Positions 37,173-48,500 of a DNA stretch of 64,000 bases are shown piece by piece. The stretch is from NCBI RefSeq assembly GCF_964340395.1, contig NC_135550.1:20046676-20110675 (forward strand), in the 5' to 3' direction. This DNA comes from Glandiceps talaboti. Taxonomy: Eukaryota > Hemichordata > Enteropneusta > Spengelidae. The position numbers were made by a program, and so were the translations under genes. The first letter of the stretch is position 1. Every line of letters starts with the position of its first letter. A model generated the notes under the pieces. It saw only the letters and a program-made list of their open reading frames with translations, made no database searches and was not told the DNA's origin.

Positions 37173-39600
37173 CAAACAAATATACTAAGGTTATCGCAGT
37201 GACAAATATCCATCCAACCAACCCACCCACCCCCCCCGAAGGTTATCCATGCAATATGGTTTTATCAATGACTTACATATTAAGGTAATACTAGTAGTCA
37301 ACATGCCGAGAACATGTATCCATTGGAAGTAAATATTCAGAGAGGAAACTGTATGACTGAACAGATCATTGAGTTGATTCCAAGAATATTTGCCATGTGT
37401 TATGTAAGGAACGTTGTACCTGGTACATTGTTAGCAGAGACTCGGTTGACTGTGCAGTTTCAAAGGGTAAAATAATAAAGAGTACTGAATCTTGATGCCA
37501 CTGTCCACTAAACCTAATCCCACAACATTGTTTATAGTAGCCAAGGTAATCCTTCCAAAACTTTAAGCCATTACCCATCTCTATTGTGAAGTATAAACAC
37601 ACGGTATCAGATGGACCAATATTTGTACCTTCAATATGTCAGAATATTTAAAATAGCTGAAAGTAACACATTGTCAAAGATATATCAGTACAAAACAGAA
37701 GAAGCCAAACAACTCAGAAATCCTTAAGGCAATAATCTGAATCAGCCTTCATGTACAGTTGGGTTAGGAATCATATTACTCGCCATCAGCCTTCTGTAAA
37801 TGACAGTCTTCATCATTTGACTCGATCACCACTATTGTAGATGATAATGTCCATATTTGATATATCTATGGTGATTCTACTTAAAGCATAACTTTACATT
37901 CAGTTGTGCTAAGGGCATGTACAACGCACGCAATTACAACCTTGATTTAAAACCATTGGTATGATGGCCCATACACATTGTAGAGAAACTTTGATGGAGT
38001 TCCACTGAGTCTAGGAAATAGCCTGAAAGATCCAGCCATTCCATCCACTTAATGTGCAGTTAGCAAGTGTGATTACATAAGCAGACCCAACTGCTAAACC
38101 TTTCAGACTAGTTAAGAAATTGTTTGAACAAGATAGATCATATCAATGTGAAGTGAATTTTGGTCAAAATATAATTAGTGGTGAAATATTAAATTCATAA
38201 ACATCTAGATTGGCCCAATAATTGGTGGGATTGTCCTAAGGAATGTCGAGTGTGATGTTGAATATAAAAGTTGGTAAAATGTGAGCAAGGTCAAAAGACT
38301 TGAGGTGAGACACTACTTGAAAGACCTAGGCAATCTTTATGGGATAAATATGCCTAGAATGTCAAGTTGGGGTGTTCTCTGCAGGAAAATGATTACTGCA
38401 CACATGATCAGCATATTGGGTATAAAAATTGTTCATCCACTATTTTTGATTACATGGCATACTCATCCCTGTACATGCACACTCAGCTTCTTAATTTGAT
38501 GATGATGTAGTGCATTGTGTCTAGGGTAGTGTACGATAGTCATAGGTTCGACTTCTGGGATGTAACAATTCTTTTTTTTTCTTCTATTTTTCTGTAATCA
38601 TGCTAGTAAAATTTATGTTTCATAAATACTGTAATTTTGTCGCATTTTGTACAACTTTGGCTTTAGATATAAGTGAGCCAAAGGTAAATAATTATGAAAA
38701 CTTTGAAAAAAGTGTGTCTTTATAAATTCAGTCGTGCGGCATTGATTTTGGCACCACATCTTTTTCTCTTTTCAATGACTCTCCTACAAAGCAATGGAAA
38801 GAGACCACACAGCTGTCCCAAATTTAATTTATTTTCCTTACAAATGTGGCGATGCTTGCACACAGCCTAAAAGACCCTTGAGATACAAATATTTCTAAAG
38901 AAGTATCCAAATAAACTGTGACCTGTGACCCTCTACAGAAGGGAACTGTGTACAAAGCAGCTTTGTTTATGAACTAAACATGCAGACTGATAAAGTAGGC
39001 TTGCAGTGTAACACACACCACCACCACACCAATGTACAACTGATATATCAAAGCTGTCTGCTTGGTCAAAATTTCAATCTGAGTAACAAGTCCAACTCTC
39101 ATTTTCTTCTCAATTCCTCAAATTATTACGAAGTGCAATCATGAAAAAGTGTGAAATCAGTCTAATAAACAAAACTCACTCAATTTAGTAAGTTTTCACA
39201 CTCTGGGAAAGAAATTGGATAATTTACAGACCTCAAGGTCACAATGACCTTTACTTCATTTTCACTCGTTAGAACATATTTTTCAACTGTTGCCACTGAC
39301 AAATATTCAACAGTGTAGTTACCATTGCCACAAAGAGGACAGTAGTTTATGATACTGCCTTACTAGGCACAAATATAAGGCACTTTATTGTAAGCACCAA
39401 TCTGAATCCATGAGTTATATTCATCGTCACAAACCATGACTGTTTTACGGTACTGTTCTTAACGAGTGGGTCCCTACTTATTTCGAAGTGTAGCGGAAGA
39501 AATAATAGCTCTGGTTTGCAAGAATGGTTATAGTCTGAACAATATTTTAAAGTGAGAATGTCTGGTACATTTTAACTCTTTGATGAACTGTTTCCATACG

Positions 39601-39692
39601 GTTAGTCATGCTTGCAGACAGAGTAAGTCTGGACTTGATTGGACAATGTCAGAATCGAGTCCTGATTTACTCCGTCTGCAAGCAGGACTAAC
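39601..39692. mobile_element. 92-bp foldback hairpin
   Basis: gttagtcatgcttgcagac... gtctggacttgatt on the left pairs with aatcgagtcctgattt... gtctgcaagcaggactaac on the right, with a loop of about 14 bases. ATAC lies next to both ends, a possible target duplication. It is the size of a microRNA hairpin but the arms run to the very ends, which fits a MITE better. Confidence 0.7.
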
Positions 39693-41440
39693 ATACTGTG
39701 CATATATATATACTTGATAGTATTACCTGTGATACTTTAATAGTGAACACATACTATTTTTAGGTTTACAGTTTATCAACAAAGCAGATCTGTAGTGAAG
39801 TCAACATTTAGTGATATAGAATAGAATGACTGAAAATCACAAAATAGTCTGTTAACGTTCTCATAATTACACTCAGTAACCAGTACATGAAGGTCTATCT
39901 TGTTCTAGGTGAGAGTGTATATCTTAATACTGGCTGCATCTGTGACTCCACTATGCTTAGAAATAGTGAATGAGTACATCAGATTGACAGATCTAGCCAG
40001 TCAACAAGACTTATATCCTCCTGGCACTTACTGCCAATAGTTTATATATATGGTGATGGACTGGTAGATCTAAGTGTGTACAGGTGTTTGTCAATATTAC
40101 TTTGCAAAACACAGTTCATAGTAAATGTGATTGACAGTGTTGGATTTTGTCAACAGTAATTTGGATGATGGCCATAGAAAATGGAGAGAAAGAGAAAGAC
40201 TTGAGTGATAATATATTGTTGCATTGGTCGAAGGGTTAATACAGCTTTAACCACATTACTATCTGTTCTTTAACACTTGACCATCTTTTTTTCTTTCAAT
40301 TTTTGGATCTTGACAGATTTTTTGACTACAAGTTTATTTCGGATGAAACATAAAATAACATAAAATAATGGAATTGAAATTTCTACTCAAACTGTTCACA
40401 TGCAGACAAAACTGATCTGTACAGAAATATGTGAAAGACAAAACACCTCCCATCCTTGTCATGCTTGAATCTGTACTTGCTTAATGCCCCCATCCAATCC
40501 CCTAGCCCCTGGCTGGTAACCACATTCTACTTTAAGTAGATATTAAATGACCTGATGTATCTTGAAATAAACACAGTTACAGACCCCCCACCCCTGTATG
40601 GTTGCTAGACTACCCCCCCCCCCCCTTGTATGTTTGCACTGTATGTGTATACATAGTGTAACCAACCTATTGCACTGATATTCTTGCAAAAACAGTATTG
40701 AATTGTCAACATTTGGCCATGATCAGATTTGTCAAAGTTTCTTTACTACCATCATGGACATCTCGGACTGCATTTTGGATGTGTTTACAGTGGTTAGAGG
40801 GAATATATAGCATGAAGAGATCCACACTTGCATGTTCACCTTAATATTGGCAGGCATCATTATACCCCAACTACACACTAACAAGACATATGACATGCAC
40901 AAACACAATTCTGAGAGAGACGACCAATGTTGATTGTATGTACTAACCAAATATTGATATACAGAAATGCACCTAAATTCATTCACACAAATAAATAGTG
41001 AAGGCTGCCAACTGAAATCGAATATTGTAATGACACTAGCACTTTGTTATTTTAAACACAGAGCAGTGAAAACAATACCACAAATGGTATGGTATACATT
41101 GGTGTATAAATATAAGTCAAGGACAGGAAATGACCCCTGACCTCTGAATCACCATCGAAATGAAACACAAAATGTTTGAAAGAATTAATCAGAGATCTCA
41201 AACACCATACTTCCTTCTAACACAATGATACTGTCATACCAGAATAGCTATAAAAGTTATCCCATGCAATACTTCCTTTCAACACCATGAAACTGACATG
41301 GCAAAGTAGCTATTTCTAAGTCATCTCCCATAGCGTACTTCCTATGAACACGATGAATGTCAAAACAGTTCAAACAATCTCCATATTGAGCATTGATTAT
41401 TGTCAATGCCATATGAATACAAAGTGAGTACAATATACAT

Positions 41441-41785
41441 TTAGATGTTATCCCCAATGTTTTTCTTCGTTCAGCCAAGGAAAATACGAGTGACCTAGGG
41501 GGTCTTTTTCATTACTCATCTACTCATAGTGACAAAAGACTTAGATCACGAGTATTTTCTGGCTGAATGAAGAAAAATATTGGAGAACAACAGAATTATA
41601 CCAGAGCCAGAATGTCAAAAGAAAATCGGAATGTCAAAAGAAAATCGGAGAAAGTAATAGTAATTACTCATATTTCAAACGCAGCAGAACAAGTGACATA
41701 GACATGCGTTGTCGCGACATAGACGTGTGTTATCATGATGTACAATGACCAGAGTATATATTGCTCAAAATGGCTTGTCCATGGT
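41441..41785 (+). repeat. Dispersed element with inner foldback, copy 1
   Basis: Shares with 51796-52180 the order tagatgttat-ccccaat, tttttctt-gttcag, gtgacctaggggg(t)cttt, inverted (t)aggtcacgagtattttc, attatacca, actcatatttcaaac-cagc, gacatagacatgc-ttgtc and ccatggtataat. Same orientation. The middle is an inverted repeat. Non-coding; probably a non-autonomous DNA element. Confidence 0.75.
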
Positions 41786-42100
41786 ATAATCATATATATA
41801 GACTGTAAATGTCAGATCTTGAGATACTTTCATCTTCAAAGTTCAAACTATAAATAAATGCTTTTCCAAGTTTTTAAATAACCATATTGCTTTGCAATAA
41901 ATAATACGCTAGTTTGAAAAACATAAAATTGTGTAAAAAATCCAAGCAGTCCACAATTCTAAAAAATAAAGAAATATGGATAAGAAAGAAATCATTTATC
42001 ATAGTTTTGTCACCATTTAACTTATTTATGTGTACATGATGGGAAAATATACAATGCTTGAAATGTTGTTTGTAAAACTTTGTAACATCAACTTTAATTA

Positions 42101-42204
42101 TAGTCTAGTTCCTGACAACTGTGTTTTAATTTACACTACATTATCTTCACACATTATGTAGTGACGTAGTGTAAATCGTAACAGGGTCGTCAGAAACTAG
42201 ACTA
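42101..42204. mobile_element. 104-bp foldback hairpin
   Basis: tagtctagttcctgac... tttacactac pairs with gtagtgtaaa... gtcagaaactagacta. The arms are about 38 bp with several mismatches. It lies in the 3' UTR or just past the end of the ankyrin-GH20 gene. Confidence 0.7.
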
Positions 42205-42206
42205 CT

Positions 42207-42212
42207 TTTATT
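42207..42212 (-). terminator. Candidate poly(A) signal for the ankyrin-GH20 gene
   Basis: AATAAA on the minus strand, 295 bp after the stop codon, immediately next to the 42101-42204 foldback. Confidence 0.5.
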
Positions 42213-42506
42213 AGTGTCTTACAGTTACTAATCAAACACTATTTTACTCCTTATTACCATATTATCATGAACACCCATCTTTTGTAAAAACTATGAAAAG
42301 CAATTCTATTCTCACCCACCATATCGTCTTTTTAAATTACAATAATGATATACTATATACAGCCCAGCAGTGTTTGCTCCCATATAAACCCCCACTGTTT
42401 TCAACACATCATCAACAACTTTGTAGTCAGTTGTCGTTGTGTATCAGTCCAATGTAAATAACCCCAAATGTTTTCAATATGATCATCGACATGAATGTAG
42501 TCGTCA

Positions 42507-45500
42507 TTATCGATCACTCTCAGGAATTAGTTGTTTCAATGTTTTATGTAGCAACGCCAAGGATTCTTTCAGACCAGTCGGTAAATTGCTGCCAAGCCAT
42601 GTTTGACGAAACTGTTCTGAAATTTCCAACAGTCTGTAAATAAAGACATTCACAGTAAGTAAAAATGTAAGTGAAGTAACTTCATGTGTACTTGTAGAAC
42701 CAACTCTGGTTACATTTATCATAATCGCTATCATGTTATAGAGGGACTGTGAATTTAGTATGTTCCTGGACTATGAAGAAAACTAACGACATGAATGTAC
42801 TCGTCATCTGATAGAGTCTGTCTCTCTATCATGTTAGAGGGACTGTGAATTTGTATAGTGTGTTCCTGGATTATGAAGAAACCTAACTCATCTATTAAAC
42901 AGAGTTGTCTGTAATGTAAGCCATGTCAGGGTGCCCTCATGCATTGGCCAAACCTGTTCGTTGAGGGCGCAGTGACACAATGCTTCTTACAGTCTACTGA
43001 TAGAGCGAAGGGAGACAGCTAGCCATCCCCAACAACCTCAATAAACAACAGGGTACTGAGAAGACATACACTGGCTGTTAAGACATGTCAACAATGATAT
43101 AAACTCTGTACAATCCAGTTTGTACACTAAAACTTGGCTTGTTTATTCTACTGTACAGTTAGAAAATGAATTAAGCTATCACAAAGTGTGATCTACGCAT
43201 AAAACAGTCATTTGATATAGTAATAGTATTACTTACTTGTTTGCTATATCTGTCCGTGTGGTAGCTGATAGATTGGCTAGTCCCACATTGATGACTGGAA
43301 GACCTGTATTTGATTTGTCTGGATTCTGACCAGCTATCACTAATGCTCTAACAACCCTGTGCAAAAACACAAGGATAACTTTATACCATATTGATTTTTA
43401 TCATATTTTATTTTATTTTATTTTTTTTTTTTATTTTATTTTTTTTTTATTTGGATTTTCAAAGTCATTATCAATAATTTACCACAAAAAAGTAAAACAA
43501 TCTGAAAGTGTGGATATCAATATTTGGAGTAAGCAGGTACTTATAATTGGAAACCACACTCTTTTTATGTTCTGAAGAGTTTCACTGATAACATTCCTGG
43601 ACCATCTCATTGTACCAGGAACTAGACAAGAATGAATATAATTAAATTCTCCTGGAAGCAGTAGTTACTGCTGCTGACATAGGCATGAATTGATTTGCTA
43701 CTAATAGTAGTGAAGATCTAAAGATGGAATGCCCCACAATAGTACCCACTCTACTTGACAGAAAGCCCTTTTTACAGCAGTCAAATGTATAGAAATCGTT
43801 CCAGAAATTTACTTCTTCCACACTTTCTAGTTTTCAACATAGTCAATAAGACAGCAAGTTAAGACTTACTTGCACATTAACAGCAATAGATCAGTTGTTA
43901 CTTGTAACTCAGCTAGTACTATACTGTTATAGGTTGTCTTCACAGCTTTACCAAGTAAATTTTGACACCTTCTAGCATGGAGAAGAGCTTTCTGGAATGC
44001 AAAATTCACAACATAAATAAGTCTTACAAACCTTGTCATTTTACATCGTCAAAGATTAACCAGGTCTGATATTTGCACAGTAAGTGTGCCATGGATTTCT
44101 GTATGAACATTGAATATAATTGGCATTACAATCCAAATTGGAATACGTACGTGAAACATATGAACACATAACACGAATCACTTCAGAAGAAAATATGTAC
44201 ACAGTGAACTACATGGTAATGTTGGCTGATTTCTAATTACTGATAAACTGTAAAATGTGTGTACCACTTGTAATAGTTTTATTTTCTATGCAACAGGACA
44301 CATAAGTTCATGACTTGACTGACCTGTACGATATCTGGTGTCAGTTTCTCTATAGAAACTTCATCTGGGTCTGTCAGAATCCTGTACAGAAGGGAGCCCT
44401 CATCAGGTGGTAGTTCTGAACTATCAGTTCCACTTTGACCTCTGGCTGCCCTGATCAAGTACGTCTCTGCACGTCCAACCTCTATGGTGACCTGACCAAT
44501 CACAGCTGACTGGTCCATGTAGACGTATTTGTTGATTAACTCTGGCAGATTAGAATGAATGAAATCCTGGAAGAAAATAACAAGTTAGAATGAAATGTGT
44601 AACAAAGTAAACAGTGACTGTAAAGAGTGAACTAAAAACACGACAGAAATGATATTATGTGTGTAGTTGACTAATCAGTACACAGAGTCAACAGATACAA
44701 GTTTTTGAATACTTGGTTTGTCATTCATGGTGGATATTGCAAAGTCAGAATCTAACTCATCTAGTCAGTTACTTTATAAAGGACAACAATTTTCATCTAA
44801 TTCTATGTTTCATATTTACACATCACATGAATTTCGTTAAAACAAGCTAACATATACTGAGTTGAAGTATACTTTGGAAAATGCAAATTCTGAGATAACC
44901 TTGAATTGTTCGTACTTATTTGAGTAATGCATGAATGACAAGTATCTGAACTGACTCTGTGTGAAAATGAATATAATTAAATTCAGATGAAACGTACCCA
45001 GTGTGATGTATGATTCCAGGCTAGTCCTGCAGCACAAAGGTAAGCTGGCCAGCTGATTGGTTGGTGACTCAGACATCCATTTCCTGCCCAATCAGTGAGC
45101 AGCAGCCCCATTGAACTATGGGTTTGGGAACACTGCACTGCATGAAAGATGTTTCTAACAGCAGCTTCCGGACATCCACCAATACTATGGTGAGAATATA
45201 ACGATATATTGCCTTACTGCATTGGATATAAATGCACTTGTCAACTTTCTCAAATTTCATATCTCTGAGATTAATCAAATTTTGGAGAACACCAAGATGA
45301 AAAGAGATACCTTTATCCTCTTGCTTTGCACGAAATGAATGATGGTTTTAAAACTGCAGTTGCCATGTTTCAGCAGTAAGGAAAATCCTTTATCATTTTG
45401 CAACCCATAAAAATTACCATACACACGTAATCATGTACTGCTTAGTAAATTTGGAGACAATCCCAAACAGGAGATTTATGTCAATAATATACAAAGAATG

Positions 45501-48500
45501 CCACCAAATCACCCCAATTCTACACTGCTGTCGAACACCCTCATATACCACTGCCACAAATTCTTTTGTTTTTAACAAGGCACCTCAATATGGTGGCCTA
45601 CCCTTGGGGACTACCACATTTGAAAGCCACAGAGTACATGAAGTTAAACATTCTCAGTATTGTTAGAGAAGATCATGTCAATGCTAATTAATGAACACAC
45701 AATGATGAAATGTGTAACATCCAGGTGAATTTATTTTTATATCACGAAATATCAAGAATTATTTGTATGTCATACCTGTCCCATGCTGCTGATCCTGGAC
45801 ATACAAACATACCAATACTGCATAGAGAGTGAAAATGATAAACATTTATTGAAATCATCAAAGTATGATGTGATTCTACCATTCGGAATCTAATGATGCT
45901 GATAGTAGCACAGTGAAAGTATCATTCAAATACCAAACTTTGTTGACATGAGACTTGCTGGATAGATTTTACTACACCACTGCATGTACTCTATTTACAT
46001 ATACACAAGAGAAATTTCAAATATGTTCCTTCTGTATATTACGAAATTCAAAGAAGTCAAGGAGAGTTCACAACTACAGCAATACTCTGACTAAGAGCTA
46101 CTAGTATTTGATTGGCTCAAATGACCACATCAAGATGGACTATATTATATATGTCTAATTTATTAAAAAGGTCATGCCACTAGTGTTTGAAACAGAATCA
46201 AGGACGTCTGTGACAACATCCAGGCCAGCTTTCTACTGTCCTTCATTGACATACTTACCCATTCTTTGATATAACTCTACCAAACTGCTGAAAATCATAG
46301 GTAGCCTGTCAAAATACAAGCAAACAGAGTTAGTCACAGGTAGCCTATCAAATTAAACAGAGTTAGTCATAGGCAGACTGTCAAATTTAAACAGAGCTAG
46401 TTCTAGGCAGACTGTCAAAATACAGATTTAGAATTTAAATTTCATAGGGGTTATTAGGAGACATGAATAACACACAATTTAGTATAGAAAACATGAAATA
46501 TTTATTCTGAAAACTTATACAACCGGGACCATAGTTTTTTGCAAAGTACATTCTATGCAATGTCATCATGGTTGAACCTGTCATCATTTTTTAACTGTTG
46601 ACTGTCGCTTTAATAGTGGAAGCATCGCTAAAAATGCGTAACATATATTGAACGATAGTTGTATTTAAGGTACAGACAGAATGTTACAATGTAACATTCA
46701 CAGATGTAATTTATTTGGTGAAGATATCATTTTGAATAACACCTCAAACATTGTGTTCATTGTCTGAGATAACACCAACTGTTTCTGGCAATGAAAATGT
46801 TGTGTCTGGTAACCTTGATTATCACTTTAGTGACACAATGGTACAATTACACCCACACAATTACTACAAACTCAGGTATCCAGACGCTCATTGAGTGACA
46901 TTTTCAAAGTGCAAAACATTGACAGTTGGTTCAATTATATCCAATTACATGACTTTGTATAATGTGTACTTTGCACAAAACTGTGATTTTGGTTTGTAAC
47001 AGTTACACTATGGTGTGGTGTCTTGTTTGTGGTGCATCACACAACATAAAGGTGACTTACACTATGCTATCTCAAACACCACATTATCTATTTATCTATC
47101 TGTATTCACACCATGTCAGTAGATAATTCGCCTTACTGACTATTAGGCAATACAGAATATGGTATTGTATCTCTTAACTATTAAAAAACAGTAAACTTAT
47201 ACAAGTTATAGTACTACAATAGTTCAGAATGAAGTGTTACGCACTCTAAAATAATAAAACTTGACAATATAAACACTAAACTAAAAAGGAACCTATCAGT
47301 CTAAATCAAAGCTTCAACACAGTTACATGTACTATAATACTCATCGCTATCAAAACTCCTTAACTTAGGGTTTGAGATCAAGGGTCAGAGATCAGAGGTC
47401 AACAATGGTGTCTCACACATCCTTGCCTACCTTCTGTCCATACTCCATCAATACAACCCCTAGTGGCAGCTCTGATAATATCTCTTCTTTACCATGTAAT
47501 ACGTTTGCACATAACTGCACAGTTTGGTGAGTCTGGACACCCAGTAAACTAAACTTGGCTGGCATTGGTAAAACACTTATATTGTTACCAATCAGAGAAT
47601 TGGTTTCAATCAGTAATCTACTAAGCATTGGTCCTATATTTACAAAACTGAAAAAAAGAGCAACATGGTCAGTTGCAAAATGTACATATATCAGAGTATT
47701 CCCCTACAGTGTCCTGTCACACATGGTAAATGTGAAATGTCCTGTAGTGGTTATGGGGTTCTATGATTGGGATGTGATGGATCCAAAGCTTCCAATGGGT
47801 GTCAGATTGGCAGCCAACAATTTGGGTGATTTCACTGAACAACATTAGTTTTAAAACACAATACAGCCTTTGTAAATGTTAAACCCCAAAGTTTGAATTC
47901 AATGGTCTTAGATTACTACAATCTGGTATTTTATTAGTGGAGCCCCTAAGGATTGAATAGGACCATTCATTGTTCAGGTCCAATTTTTTCTATATCTCTG
48001 CCAGGTAACTGGTTTTCATGTCAAATATTAATCCTAATCTAAACTAGGCATTTAATTACAACACAACCTACTCAGCAGATGGGAACTGTGCCATAATACA
48101 ACATGTGTAATTGTTAAACTAAGATTCAATTTACCCAGCAGATGGGAACTGTGACATAATACAACCTTATATGTAAATTAGTAACTACTGTAGGATTCAA
48201 CTTACTCAGCTGACGGGAACTGTGCCACGATATGTTGTATCATAGACAGCTGTAAAGGTTTCAATGGTCCATCTTCAATAACATCAAGGTGTGGAATAAC
48301 AGTGATAAACCTTCTTTGGCAGTATGTATCTAAATCTAGTAATTCACTATAACAACAATCATAGATATCCATCAAATACAGTACAGTCAATCCTTTTAAA
48401 ACTAACATTTTTTTTAAATGATGAAAATTTCGAAATACAGAAATTGCAAGTGTCTTTTTTTACCTAATATTTCTATCAATATACGGGTATATATCAATCA

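Larger units (their letters stand above)
36460..42506. other. Convergent intergenic region with 3' UTRs and foldbacks
   Basis: No exon recognised. After the 8B stop there is a ~75-bp tandem duplication (36891-37030), a (TATC)n tract (36808-36832) and an AATAAA at 37167-37172. On the opposite strand the ankyrin-GH20 3' end has TTTATT (AATAAA in reverse) at 42207-42212. Between lie foldback elements at 39601-39692 and 42101-42204, a dispersed repeat at 41441-41785, and a degenerate ~70-bp repeat around 41205-41370. Confidence 0.6.

Noticed and set aside
38480-38580. B-box-like ggttcgacttc with an upstream A-box-like stretch
   Set aside because: There is no cloverleaf and no second copy recognised. 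It may be a decayed SINE head but cannot be supported.
37366-41478. Short minus-strand open frames between HHIP-like B and the ankyrin gene
   Set aside because: No family likeness, no phase-consistent splice sites, and several lie in degenerate repeats.
42188-42204. Minus-strand CTGACGA in the 42101 foldback as a hammerhead
   Set aside because: No GAAA follows at a workable distance and stem II cannot form.
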